Shown: positions 1-8,404, numbered from the stretch's first letter. The stretch: 39,001 bases of DNA from CAXSBR01 sp964236495 (GCA_964236495.1 CAXSBR010000027.1:1-39001); one strand, 5' to 3'. The notes: generated by a model from the sequence alone, not told the origin. Translations and numbers: made by a program.

Positions 1-55
1 GAGGGGGTCAAGATTCGATCGGCGTCAGGGGGTCAGTATTGGCTCGGCGTCGACA
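1..55 (-). mobile_element. End of an IS21-type insertion sequence (element extends left of the window)
   Basis: Positions 2-26 and 27-51 form a tandem pair of 25-bp units matching at 20 of 25 positions; each starts AGGGGGTCA and ends TCGGCGTC. On the minus strand the boundary reads TGTCGACGCCGA. Multiple long terminal repeats with a TGT/ACA tip are the usual architecture of IS21-family ends. The element body, including any istA/istB genes, would lie upstream of position 1. The family call is from end structure only. Confidence 0.7.
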
Positions 56-1163
56 GGGCCTGCTCACCTCCGGGCAACGCGCCAAGTTCGCCCAGGTAGA
101 CCTCGATGAGCCCTGCTGTGTTGGTGCTGATGTCGAGACCCCAGAGGTCCAGGCACCAGATCCGACCAGCTGTCACCTTGTACCGACTGGGCTCGCTGGC
201 GTACCGGTTGAGCACTTCACGGCTGAAGTAGATCGGCGTCATCGAATGCAGGCGCGAGCCATCGGCGTGGGCGCCCAGCATCCTCGGGTTGCACGTGTGA
301 CGCTTCATTTCGCCCGTGCCAGGGTCGACCGCGTAGATGTACTCGACGCAGTTCTTGTCTGCGTTCCGGGCTTCGATTCGCCGCACCCATGCCGTCACTG
401 TGCCTTCGACGACGTATTTGCCCATCACGTTCGAGAAGGCGGACGCATCGCCGATCACGCGGTCGTCCATGATCGCGAACCAGTCAAAGTTCGACCAGGC
501 TGTGCGGTGTTTATCGTCGACCCGTTCGAACGGGTCGATCTCTTCGGCTGTAAGGACGGTGTAGTCCTTCTGGACGAGCAGCTCGCGACTTGATGCTGCG
601 AGGAACGTACGCATCTCCAGAGCGGATACCTCGACTTTCCAGTCGTCCATGGAGATGGCGATCCGGATCAGCTCGACGCTGCGTCCTGCAGAGTCGAGAT
701 AGGACCAGCCGCCGTCGCTGGGGAACGCGTCCCAGTACCAGAGGAAGGTAGGCGTGATCTCGAAGGTGGGGAGAACGAACCGGTGGTGCTCGCGGACGGC
801 GGCAAAGAACATCAGTCCGTCGTCGCCGTCGCGGCTTGCGGTCAGACCGTCAGAGAACGTGCCGTCGCTCCAGACTTCGACCTGGCCGACATCATTACCG
901 CCCGACCAATGGGTCCCTGACTGCAACACGCGGTCTCGGGAACCCGCGTCGATGAGGACGCAATGAGTGCCTCCGTACATGTCGTCGGAGCGATGGAAAT
1001 GTTCCTCGATGGTCAGCCAACCCGTGGGGTCAAGACAGATTCTCAGCAGCTCCGCTCCCGGCCAAAGCCCTGCGGGATAGCCGCCGTCAGGACGGGCCCA
1101 GAGGCTCCCCAGAGTGGGCGGGCCCTCGTGAACTTCGTAGCCCGGGACCAACGGAATGTGCAC
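33..1163 (-). CDS. Hypothetical protein, 3' end replaced by an IS end
   Basis: This is a 376-residue protein with a GTG start at 1163. I cannot assign a function. It is rich in Trp and acidic residues and has no visible signal peptide or membrane segment. Near the C-terminus it has a segment VYLGELGALPGGEQ. From memory, a YLGDLG-x-LP-x-EQ motif occurs in the middle of longer uncharacterised actinobacterial proteins, where it continues into more coding sequence. Here the next codons read STPSQY and then stop, and those codons lie inside the IS terminal repeat at 1-55. The native gene was therefore probably longer and was cut by the insertion. It may be non-functional. Confidence 0.65.
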   Translation of the reverse strand: MHIPLVPGYEVHEGPPTLGSLWARPDGGYPAGLWPGAELLRICLDPTGWLTIEEHFHRSDDMYGGTHCVLIDAGSRDRVLQSGTHWSGGNDVGQVEVWSDGTFSDGLTASRDGDDGLMFFAAVREHHRFVLPTFEITPTFLWYWDAFPSDGGWSYLDSAGRSVELIRIAISMDDWKVEVSALEMRTFLAASSRELLVQKDYTVLTAEEIDPFERVDDKHRTAWSNFDWFAIMDDRVIGDASAFSNVMGKYVVEGTVTAWVRRIEARNADKNCVEYIYAVDPGTGEMKRHTCNPRMLGAHADGSRLHSMTPIYFSREVLNRYASEPSRYKVTAGRIWCLDLWGLDISTNTAGLIEVYLGELGALPGGEQALSTPSQY

Positions 1164-1522
1164 GCTCGGAGTATGCGCTGAAGCACCGACAGCATGCCGT
1201 TTCAGGTTTCGCTTGCTCGGGCTGAGGCAGGTCGGTCGTCCGGGTCTGCACGATCAGGTGCCAAGGCTGAATCGCGAGATCGCAGGTCTGTGAATGTGTC
1301 CGTCCACGCGCCAATACGCGACGCAACGCAGTGAAACGACGGTGCCTCGTCCATTGGAAACCGAGACCGTTCAGAGAAACGGACGGCATGCGGCGCCTTA
1401 AGGATCGATCTGCGTAGCAGGTGAGGGGGTGCGATGCCTGCTCGATATCGACGGGTAGGGAAGTCAGAGGCTAGCTGGCAGCCAACGTTCTATTTCCGCT
1501 CGACCCCGGCGTCGGGGGGCGA
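1164..1522. other. Intergenic stretch between divergent genes, nothing recognised
   Basis: These 359 bases separate the minus-strand hypothetical gene from the plus-strand HEPN gene. The open frames here have no family features, and the longest overlaps the 5' end of the left gene. Promoters for both divergent genes must lie here, but I see no convincing -35/-10 pair. Confidence 0.4.
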
Positions 1523-2521
1523 TTGTTGCGTCATGCCGCCGAGCCATGGTCGACTCCGGGTGTGACCGCTGTTGACCAACTGCCGGCAATGGAAATCAGT
1601 TTCGGAGTCGTGCTCAACGACATCCCGGGCGATGTTCCTCTTCCGGTTGAGCTGCAGGGTTGGGTGCTCGACCGCGCAACCGAGGATGAGGTGGCGCAAC
1701 TCCGTCCCGACCTGCTCACGTACGCCGCTCCGTACGTCGGGACACCGGCCCAGGAGTTCGAGCTGATCCCACAAGGTGATGGTGTTAGGTACGAGCCCGC
1801 TCCGAGTCGCAAGTGGCGGTACTGCGTGGTTCGCCCGACAGAATCAGTCGTCATGACCGGCGCGCAATTGGCAGAAGCTTTGCGGGTCTCCGATCCTGAT
1901 CTCTGGGTCGAGCTGTGGGCCACGACCGGTGCGCAAGATGGGCTGCTTGGCTCGCCGGGCTCTGCCGCCGAGTTCTTCGGAAGCTGGCTGACCCGCCCGT
2001 TGCTTCCAACAGGCGCCGACCTGGTTCATCTGGCCGATACCACGGCGCGCCGTGCTGCACTCGACGAAGACCGGTTTCCTGATCGTCCGCACCGTCGCAC
2101 TCTTCCGCGAGCTTGACTCGGTGTCCGAGTACTCCGTCATTAAGAAGCTTGGCTACTTCAGTGTCCTCGAGAGTCTGTTGAGCCATGCACCTGAACCGGG
2201 TGACCCCGTGGACTCAATTAGGGGCAGCTCAAACGCAACCTCCTCTTAGTTGATCACCGTATGCCCGCCGACCATCGACTGCCAATCAAGTTCACGGACA
2301 CGACGGCGGTACAGGCGATCGGCCGGATGTACTCCTACCGAAGCGCACTCGCCCACGGTGGCCTCGGTTCGGACCATCTTGCGTGGCTTGAGAAACGGTG
2401 TCCTCTCGAGTACCGGGATGATCCACATTGGTTGACGCACATCCTGCGGCGGCTCACGCAGCGAGTCCTTCAAGCCGCGCTAGCCGAGCCGCAGTTGATC
2501 ACGGATCCCAAGGGGGCGTAG
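1523..2521 (+). pseudogene. HEPN-domain (ApeA-like) protein gene with two compensating frameshifts
   Basis: Three plus-strand segments join into one protein of about 330 residues. Segment 1 (1523 to ~2077; ATG at 1589 is an alternative start) is the N-terminal domain. Segment 2 (~2078-2222, shifted frame) includes IKKLGYFSVLESLLSHAPE. Segment 3 (2225-2521) returns to the first frame and contains YRSALAHGG. The R-x4-H in that last motif is the signature of HEPN ribonuclease domains, and FSVLESLL-x-H followed by a D-x-x-DSI stretch is typical of ApeA-like HEPN proteins of anti-phage systems. The breaks fit one extra T in TTT (2075-2077) and one missing G in GGGG (2221-2224). Either the gene is dead, with the HEPN domain lost from the product, or both are sequence errors. 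The defence role is family inference. Confidence 0.7.
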
Positions 2522-2775
2522 TCAGGCAGCAACCGACGGATATCGAAGGGAGTGCAGCTCCTCGTTCAGCATTGGGACGCGGACAGCTACGAGGCAACGG
2601 GCACCCGTTTAGCTCGTGGCCGTTGCGTAGAGCTGCCTCAAGCAGTCCTGGGCATCGACTACCTAGCCGTCCGAATTGTCGGTCAGAGAAGTGTCACCGA
2701 TCCACTTGTGGTCGGAGTACCGCTGGGACGTCGGAAGCGGTCTATTCGCGTAGGCGGCGGGGTCACCAGGGGCTC
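2522..2775. other. Intergenic stretch between convergent broken genes
   Basis: A plus-strand open frame of 75 codons starts at 2552 but resembles no known family and has no clear ribosome-binding site. I see no terminator hairpin with a T-run. It is probably non-coding. Confidence 0.35.
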
Positions 2776-3488
2776 CTAGCGGTTCATCTGCGCGGCGAGC
2801 GTCGTCACTAGGTGCTCGATAACGACGGTTCTGGCGCGCTTATCGTCATGACGGCGGCATGCACCTCTGCCACGTGGCCGAGTTGTGCGCGGCAGCGGCG
2901 GTCGAAAGTAGTACCGAGAGCAAGGATACGCGCCAAGTAGCGTGACGCCTGGCAGCGCCGTAGGTGGGTGTGGCGGTGTCCAGCCATTAGATTTGTAGAT
3001 TCGCCCGATCTGCTCTTCGGAGGACCGGCGAAGCTTCGCGACTACGTCGCCTTCCGTAGCCTTCTGAACGAAGCAATCGCAAATTGCACGCGACCACTGC
3101 GGCCTACGTCTGGTAGGGCTGGAATCGCCATTCGTTCGTGAACGGTGTCGCTGTGCTTGGCCCTTTCCGTGGCCTGTCGAGAAAGCCCTTGTGCCTAGCT
3201 GACGCTCCGCTTCCAACCACTGGTCGATGCCGCGCCAGTCTCCCTTGATCTCATCGACGAGGGCCACAGATGCGAACCGAGAGTTGATCAATCGGTCTCC
3301 AACGGGCTCCGGGTTGAATCGAATCCAACGAAGAGTTGGACGGCGACCTGGGCGTCGGACCATAGCGCAACAGTGGTCGCCTCGCGCGCGTCTGCGATGG
3401 CCTCCGATGAGCGCCGGTTGGCGGGATAGGTTCCCACGCCTGCACCTAAAAGCGGCACGATCGAAATGATCAGGGCAACAACTCCCAT
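2776..3488 (-). pseudogene. Membrane-anchored hypothetical protein, frameshifted near 3290
   Basis: The ATG at 3488 is preceded by a good GGGAG ribosome-binding site about 6 nt upstream. The product opens with one hydrophobic helix (MGVVALIISIVPLLGAG), then a soluble part with SDAQVAVQLFVGFD. This resembles a family of small actinobacterial proteins with one N-terminal membrane helix and a cytoplasmic helical domain of unknown role; I recall the pattern without a family name. The frame ends early near 3288, and homologous-looking sequence (LINSRFASVALVDEIKG, then WRGIDQWLEAERQLGTR) continues in another frame to 2776. A single indel near 3285-3300 explains this. The C-terminal half is less certain. 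Confidence 0.5.
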
Positions 3489-3655
3489 TGCGTACTCCCG
3501 TAGCCAGCGAAGATCGAAGACAGTCGTCACCGTGGGCAAGGATGCTCGCCGACCGTCCCACAGCCTAGAGATCTAGCGCCGTCAGGGAGACGGCCTCGAG
3601 CAAATCGCGTCATCCGCAACGGCTGATTTGGTCCGACTGCCAGTAGCGTTGAGCC

Positions 3656-3880
3656 GTGCTTCCCTTGATGGGGGGTCACGACCACCACTGGGTCGCTGCG
3701 TCACTACTGCTGGCTGCACTCTTCATCACGAACGCCGCCATCAAGGCAACGGAAGAGATCAACTGGAAGGAGTTGGTGACCATGATCGCTGACTGCGTCG
3801 CTAAGACCGCACGAGATCTCACAGCGGCCCTGCTGGCTAGCGCCGTGGTGGCGGGACTTACGGGGTCGCCGGGGCGGTAA
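3656..3880 (+). CDS. Possible small membrane protein
   Basis: This is a 74-codon GTG-start frame. It holds one clear hydrophobic stretch (residues ~12-28, WVAASLLLAALFITNAAI) and a weaker second one near the C-terminus (LLASAVVAGL). No family is recognised and there is no convincing ribosome-binding site. It is listed because the hydrophobic pattern is unusual for a chance frame in this composition. Confidence 0.3.
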   Translation: MLPLMGGHDHHWVAASLLLAALFITNAAIKATEEINWKELVTMIADCVAKTARDLTAALLASAVVAGLTGSPGR

Positions 3881-4054
3881 AACGCCGGTTCCGGCGACTC
3901 CCAATCCATACGCCAACGCTCCTGACAGATTGTTTGCGCAGCAGCGCTCGAGGGTTGGATGCACGCATACCGACGGCTCTAGAGCGCGATTGTCGCGGAC
4001 ATGAGCAGTCGCGTCGGATGAAAGCTGTGCTTTCTACAGCAGTGACGGACCAGT

Positions 4055-4645
4055 TCAGCCTGTCGACTTCGCCGCAAGAACGTCGTGCAGGATGTTCACG
4101 CGGCGCTGCAGGTACCTGGTCTGAGAGCCGAACCACGCGGGTGCCCAAAACCAGGTAACAAACATCCCGACCCGAGTTGGCGAGCCGACGAAAGCGTGCG
4201 CGGCGTTGAGTCGCTTCGCGGTTGCTCCCAAGCCCACCAGGTTCCAGATCGGAATGAGCTGGTTCCACCACTGTCCATTCGCGGGAACGGGCATCCGAAG
4301 CACCACCGCCAACTCCATGTTGATGCGGCGATACCAGATGTAGTAGTAGATACCAAATGTGACTACGCACAGCCACCACAAACCCCACGCGCCCTGCTTA
4401 CGCACTAGTGGGAACTGCTGGTAAGGCCGCTGCCCATGGACCGGCTGCTGCCCGTAGACCGGCTGCTGCGGGTAGGCCGGCTGCACGTGACCGGGTTGGG
4501 GCCACGGCGAAACCTGCTTCTGCGGTGGCTGCTGCGGGTAGGCCGGCTGCACGTGACCGGGTTGGGGCCACGGCGAAACCTGCTGCTGCGGTGGCTGCTG
4601 CCATCCGGCGTTGCCACCTTGCTGGCGCTGCGGGTCGCTCATCAT
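4055..4645 (-). CDS. DUF4234-type membrane protein with Pro/Gln-rich N-terminus
   Basis: ATG at 4645 (tandem ATGs at 4645/4642) gives 196 residues. Residues 1-85 are Pro/Gln-rich and low in complexity, with a 22-residue unit (QPPQ-x-QVSPWPQPGHVQP) present twice, then YGQQPVHGQ repeats. The rest matches the DUF4234 pattern: KQGAWGLWWLCVVTFGIYYYIWY, then NQLIPIWNLVGLGATAKRLN and a third hydrophobic segment VGMFVTWFWAPAWFG. That gives three to four membrane segments. DUF4234 proteins have no established function; a tail rich in Q/P/Y is common in actinobacterial cell-envelope proteins. It lies downstream of the Mrr-like gene on the same strand, but 320 bases separate them. Confidence 0.75.
   Translation of the reverse strand: MMSDPQRQQGGNAGWQQPPQQQVSPWPQPGHVQPAYPQQPPQKQVSPWPQPGHVQPAYPQQPVYGQQPVHGQRPYQQFPLVRKQGAWGLWWLCVVTFGIYYYIWYRRINMELAVVLRMPVPANGQWWNQLIPIWNLVGLGATAKRLNAAHAFVGSPTRVGMFVTWFWAPAWFGSQTRYLQRRVNILHDVLAAKSTG
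4471..4602. repeat. 66-bp tandem duplication inside the DUF4234 gene
   Basis: The block at 4471-4536 is repeated at 4537-4602 with one visible difference (TTC versus TGC near 4518/4584). It encodes two near-identical 22-residue Pro/Gln-rich units in frame, so the protein stays intact. Near identity suggests a recent duplication or ongoing copy-number change. Confidence 0.85.
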
Positions 4646-4965
4646 ATTGGCCTCATCTACGTCGGTTGATCCGATCGTGAAGAATGATCCATGATCGAAC
4701 GCTGACGGTCTACTCGAGAGCGGTTTGCGAGCTCGCGGCCTTACATGGCGCTCAAGTGACGCACAACAGGCTGCTGCGGAAAGCCCTCCCGCCGTCGGGC
4801 GGTCAGACGTCTTGACGCCAAAATGTTCCATCTGTGCAGAGCAGTCAACCGGCTGAAGCCGCACGGATCGACGGTTCGAGAGCGGCCGCGTCGACGTGTT
4901 GCGCGTAGATGGCGGCATCAGAATCTCTCGGGCAAATGTGACCGGCTAATCGAAAGTTCTCCCGT
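4646..4965. other. Intergenic gap between the Mrr-like and DUF4234 genes
   Basis: There are 320 bases with no supported gene. A short inverted repeat CCGCC/GGCGG lies near 4788-4802. It could act on the minus-strand transcript of the upstream Mrr-like gene, but there is no clear T-run. The promoter of the DUF4234 gene should lie here. Confidence 0.35.
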
Positions 4966-6825
4966 TCAGCTTCGGATGTAGTGGAAGCAGTGGGGGCACT
5001 GCGTCCCGTCGACCGATTGTCCGTGGTTCGAGCATCTCGGGTTGGTGCACCGTAGCGTGCTTGTGGCTGAGTCGGTCGCAACCGAAGGTGTCGGCTCGGG
5101 GCGTGGACGCAGTTGCGACTGCGTAGGTGTTGGGATGGTGGCTGCTGGGGTCGGCTCAGGGTTTCGACGCGGAGGGGGCTCCGGCATGTCGTTCTGCGGG
5201 TCCTGCCAACTATCGGGCACGACGATCTTGGCGTTGATTCCGGCGTGGTCGGCAAGTAGGGCGAGGAGATTCGCGCCGTCGAGCAGTTCGATGGGTTTGC
5301 CGTTGGCGAATTCGACGGAGGCTCGCCCGTATCCGCTGGTGGTGACAAGGATGCCTTTGGACGCTCCTTCGTTCATGACGGTGCCGTAGAGGTCACGAAC
5401 GGCTGAGACGCCGACGGTGTGGCGGTATCGCTTGGCTTGGATCACCACTTTGCCGCCGAGGATGGCGCGCTGGTCGAAGGCGACGCAGTCCACCCCGCCG
5501 TCCCGCGATGGTCGAGTCTGCCGAGTTTCAAGGCCCATCTTGGCGAACAGGTTGGCGATGAGCGTCTCGAACTCTGTCGGGGTCAGGTCCATGAGATTCG
5601 GTCGTGCGTCGAGCCCGGACAGAAGGTCCTCCTGCTCGACAAAGCGCTCGTCAACCATCGAGAACTCCAGAACCGGCCGTACCGCTTCGAGCTCGGTTGG
5701 GTTACGTGACACTCCTGCGGACAGATGCCGAAGACACGCTGCCGGATCGACGTTGGCAAGGTCGAGGCCGAGGAACATCTCGCGCGTCGCGCGCACCGTA
5801 ATCAGGCACGGGTGGACCGGCTGCCCTGTCCGCGGGTCAAATGCGTGCAGCATCGCGTTGACCACGATGATCTCCGCGAAGCAGCCACGATCTGCACCGA
5901 ACATGCGGTGCATGACCAGCAGTGTCGCTTGCATCAGCACCGAGCTGTAGAGCGCGCGGACCTGGGCCGATGGGCGAGCGGTGGATGTGACCTCGTCCTT
6001 GGCTTTGACGTAGCGGTAAGCCTTCACCACTGGCACCACTTCCGCCGGCGGAAGCTCGAACTCCACCACGAGCTGTCGCGAGGCTGCCACGTAGGCCACT
6101 CGATGCTCACGGGGGAACCCATCAGGCAGCAGCGATGCCTGCATTGCGAGCTCGAACAACGTCAGAATGGCTTGCTGCTGCCCGACGTCGAGATCGGCGG
6201 CAAGTTGGTCGATCTCGCGGTGCTGTTGACGGGCTTCGGTAAGCGCTGCCTCACGCGCGGACTCGAAATCCGAGCGGGCACGCTGGAGTGCGGCCGACCG
6301 CATGCTTTCGCGTTGAGCGTGCTCGGCACAGGCTTGAGCGTAGGCGGCGTTCAGTGCTTCGACGCGGGCGTTGTGGGCCTTCCCGCCGAACAGCTTCCCC
6401 ATACCTGTTAGCGCGTCCGGAACGTATCGAGCCGGGTCCGGTACCTGTTCAGACTGCTCCAAGGCGCCCTGCTGCCACCTCGGAAGAAGCGGGGGCCTCT
6501 TCAGCGCCTCAAGATCGATGTAACCGTCATCCTCCAAGCCCGCCTCAAGAAGCGTAGACAACTTCTCGATCTGCGCCTCTAACGCCTGATTGTCGGCAGC
6601 CACATCAGCCGCCCGAGACTCCGCGTACAGACGGGCACGCTCTCTGGCATCCGCCACCTGCACGCGCTCATAGGCGCGCCGAGCCCGTTCCGCCTCCCGG
6701 ACCGCGGCAGCGTGAGCGCGCTCCGCTTGTCGTATCGCCGTGTTCTGAGTACGGGCATTGGCCGCCTGAGCACTGTTCACGTCGCGCTGGATTCGCGCCG
6801 CAGTCGACAGAACAGAACGCGCCAC
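4966..6825 (-). CDS. Coiled-coil / Mrr-type restriction endonuclease / zinc-ribbon protein
   Basis: This 619-residue protein has four parts. Residues 1-95 are an Ala/Arg/Glu-rich coiled coil. Residues ~110-405 contain a second coiled coil (~150-210) and a helical domain I do not recognise. Residues 414-530 are an Mrr-like nuclease domain: LTPTEFETLIANLF, GGVDCVAFD with D446, and VIQAKRY with Q463 and K465, matching the D-(x)n-Q-x-K core of PD-(D/E)XK enzymes. A Pro-rich linker follows, then a C-terminal zinc ribbon with C593, C598, C610 and C613. Mrr-domain proteins cleave DNA, often modified DNA; cleavage by this one is inferred. The long coiled coil suggests oligomerisation. It sits in a region with a HEPN gene and an IS end, consistent with defence. 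Confidence 0.85.
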   Translation of the reverse strand: MARSVLSTAARIQRDVNSAQAANARTQNTAIRQAERAHAAAVREAERARRAYERVQVADARERARLYAESRAADVAADNQALEAQIEKLSTLLEAGLEDDGYIDLEALKRPPLLPRWQQGALEQSEQVPDPARYVPDALTGMGKLFGGKAHNARVEALNAAYAQACAEHAQRESMRSAALQRARSDFESAREAALTEARQQHREIDQLAADLDVGQQQAILTLFELAMQASLLPDGFPREHRVAYVAASRQLVVEFELPPAEVVPVVKAYRYVKAKDEVTSTARPSAQVRALYSSVLMQATLLVMHRMFGADRGCFAEIIVVNAMLHAFDPRTGQPVHPCLITVRATREMFLGLDLANVDPAACLRHLSAGVSRNPTELEAVRPVLEFSMVDERFVEQEDLLSGLDARPNLMDLTPTEFETLIANLFAKMGLETRQTRPSRDGGVDCVAFDQRAILGGKVVIQAKRYRHTVGVSAVRDLYGTVMNEGASKGILVTTSGYGRASVEFANGKPIELLDGANLLALLADHAGINAKIVVPDSWQDPQNDMPEPPPRRNPEPTPAATIPTPTQSQLRPRPEPTPSVATDSATSTLRCTNPRCSNHGQSVDGTQCPHCFHYIRS

Positions 6826-7108
6826 AAGATCTCCTAAAGTCGGTCGCGACCATCATCCACTCGACCTCGGACGCCGACAACGGCAACACCGCCCATTGGC
6901 TTCTGGCTCTGCCCTGCGCCAGCCACCTCTGACCTCCAGGTCGAGCCGACGCCGCTCGCACTGCACGACGAGACCCCTCTCTGCTCGCAGCCTCAGCTAC
7001 GCCGGTCAACCAGATCGACTCATCTGCCCTCGTTGCCCACCGCCCGCCAAACGCGCTGAACGACGGTGTTGGCGCGCATCAGTTGTTGGCGTTGGGCCAT
7101 CTCGACAG
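6826..7108. other. Intergenic region between the divergent Mrr-like and RelBE genes
   Basis: About 280 bases without a supported gene. The promoter of the minus-strand Mrr-like gene should be in the left part. The right end merges into the RelBE promoter. Confidence 0.35.
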
Positions 7109-7124
7109 ACTACAATTCTAGTCC
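7109..7124 (+). promoter_or_regulatory. Leaderless promoter with overlapping palindrome for the RelBE pair
   Basis: A -10 box TACAAT lies at 7111-7116, 8 nt before the ATG at 7125, so transcription should begin at or next to the start codon. A palindrome covers it: ACTA (7109-7112) and TAGT (7119-7122) flank CAATTC, with 12 of 14 positions symmetric. An antitoxin operator overlapping the -10 box is typical of RelBE autoregulation; binding is inferred. No strong -35 box is seen. Confidence 0.55.
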
Positions 7125-7406
7125 ATGTCGACGCTGCCGCTCTCCGAGGTCAAAGCGCGCCTCTCCGAGATTGCAGAGGAGGTCGCTACCACCCACGAGC
7201 GTGTGCAGGTCACGAGGAATGGTCGTGACTATGTCGTCCTGCTCGCCGCCGAGGATCTTGATTCGCTCGAGGCAACTCTGGAGCTGCTCAGCGATCGTGA
7301 GGCACAGGCACGGGTGTTGATCGCCGAACGCGACATCGAGCTGGGACAAGTGCTGGACGAGGAAGCGGTTCGAGCGCTGCTCAGCGGACCGGCGGGCTCT
7401 GAGTGA
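7125..7406 (+). CDS. Phd/YefM-family antitoxin
   Basis: This 93-residue protein opens with MSTLPLSEVKARLSEIAEEV, the Phd/YefM DNA-binding fold (strand, then helix). TRNGRDYVVLLAAEDLDSLEATLELL follows, matching the family's ITRNGRP-x-AVL and ADDYESLEETL patterns. The C-terminal third is acidic, as expected of the toxin-binding tail. It overlaps the toxin gene by 4 nt. It should neutralise the downstream RelE-like toxin and repress the shared promoter. Confidence 0.85.
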   Translation: MSTLPLSEVKARLSEIAEEVATTHERVQVTRNGRDYVVLLAAEDLDSLEATLELLSDREAQARVLIAERDIELGQVLDEEAVRALLSGPAGSE

Positions 7407-7669
7407 GCTTGCGGGTCGTTGTGACCCGGAGCGCGGCTCGCCAGTTGGCCGAGCGCCTGCCTGAGGCGGTCGCTGCGGCGTGCGTCGAGTTCTTGTTCGG
7501 TCCGCTCGCCGACAACCCACGCCGCGTGAGCGCGGCATTGCGTACGCCGTTCGCGGGGCAGTGGCGTGCCCGGCGAGGCGAGTACCGAGTTCGCTATCGC
7601 ATCGATGACCAAGAACAGGCGGTCTACATCCTGGACATCGACCATCGACGAGACGCTTACCGCAGCTGA
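7403..7669 (+). CDS. RelE/ParE-superfamily toxin
   Basis: This 88-residue protein has a GTG start inside the antitoxin stop (GTGA overlap), so translation is probably coupled. VVVTRSAARQLAERLPEAV is the N-terminal helical hairpin of RelE toxins. The core strand motif WRARRGEYRVRYRIDD and the ending VYILDIDHRRDAYRS match the RelE-type GE(Y/W)R-x-R(Y/V) and DHR-x-DVYR patterns. Toxins of this type cut mRNA on the ribosome; the R/K/H residues needed for that are present in the tail. The pair resembles mycobacterial RelBE/RelFG modules. Confidence 0.85.
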   Translation: MSLRVVVTRSAARQLAERLPEAVAAACVEFLFGPLADNPRRVSAALRTPFAGQWRARRGEYRVRYRIDDQEQAVYILDIDHRRDAYRS

Positions 7670-7704
7670 GCGTCATTGCCAGTTGCCTCACATCGGCGCT
7701 GAAC

Positions 7705-8187
7705 TCATCGGTGGCGTCGTTTGATGTCGTCAGACAAGGCACGCTCGATGTCGCGGCGGGCGTCGCGTTCGGCGAGGTCGTGTCGCCGATCCCAGGTCTT
7801 CTTGCCGCGGACGAGGGCAAGTTCGACTTTGACGCGGCCGTCGCTGAAGTACAGGGCCAGGGGCACCATCGCCAAACCGCTCTCGCGGACGATCTGATCC
7901 CATTTGGAGATCTCGGCTCGGTGCAACAACAGCTTGCGCTTGCGTCGCACCGCGTGGTTGGTCCATGTGCCGAAGGCATACTCGGCGATGTGCAGGTTGT
8001 GTAGCCACAGCTCGTCATCGTCGACGGTGGCGAACGCTTCGCCCAGAGATGCCCGACGCAGCCGCAGGCTCTTCACTTCGTTGCCGACCAGGACGATCCC
8101 GGCCTCGACGGTGTCGAGCACGACGTAGAGGTGGCGCGCTTTGCGGTTCGTCGCAACCGGAAGACGTCCGCGCTCCTTCACGCCCAT
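7705..8187 (-). CDS. smpB: SsrA-binding protein SmpB
   Basis: 160 residues from the ATG at 8187; an in-frame GTG at 8196 would add three. SmpB binds tmRNA and brings it to stalled ribosomes for trans-translation. Diagnostic segments are VATNRKARHLYVVLDTVEAGIVL, LVGNEVKSLR, ELWLHNLHIAEYAFGTW, RKRKLLLHRAEI, LALYFSDGRVKVELALVRGKK and the basic tail WDRRHDLAERDARRDIER. Family length and order are normal. Actinobacterial smpB usually follows ftsE-ftsX and lies next to ssrA. Here the upstream neighbour is a decarboxylase fragment and the downstream one is a toxin, with no ssrA visible. Confidence 0.97.
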   Translation of the reverse strand: MGVKERGRLPVATNRKARHLYVVLDTVEAGIVLVGNEVKSLRLRRASLGEAFATVDDDELWLHNLHIAEYAFGTWTNHAVRRKRKLLLHRAEISKWDQIVRESGLAMVPLALYFSDGRVKVELALVRGKKTWDRRHDLAERDARRDIERALSDDIKRRHR

Positions 8188-8404
8188 GAGTCTCACAGTG
8201 AGCCAGCACCGGATGACACAGCGTCGGTGCCGCCACGCCCAGCGGCAGTTCCAGGTTGCTGCTCACCGTCTGGGGCGCTGCGAGGCGGCGTGCTCGTTGA
8301 GGCCGTCGAAAGCCGCACCGTCGACGAACGGCAAGAACGGGTCCAGCAGCGGGCCGCAACCGCCAGACGCGCCAATCAGGATGAACGCGGTCTTGCGGGA
8401 GACG

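Noticed and set aside
8187..8404. Minus-strand frame TAFILIGASGGCGPLLDPFL between smpB and the decarboxylase stub
   Set aside because: It has a hydrophobic look but no start codon after the decarboxylase stop and no known relatives. There is no sign that it is the C-terminus of FtsX.
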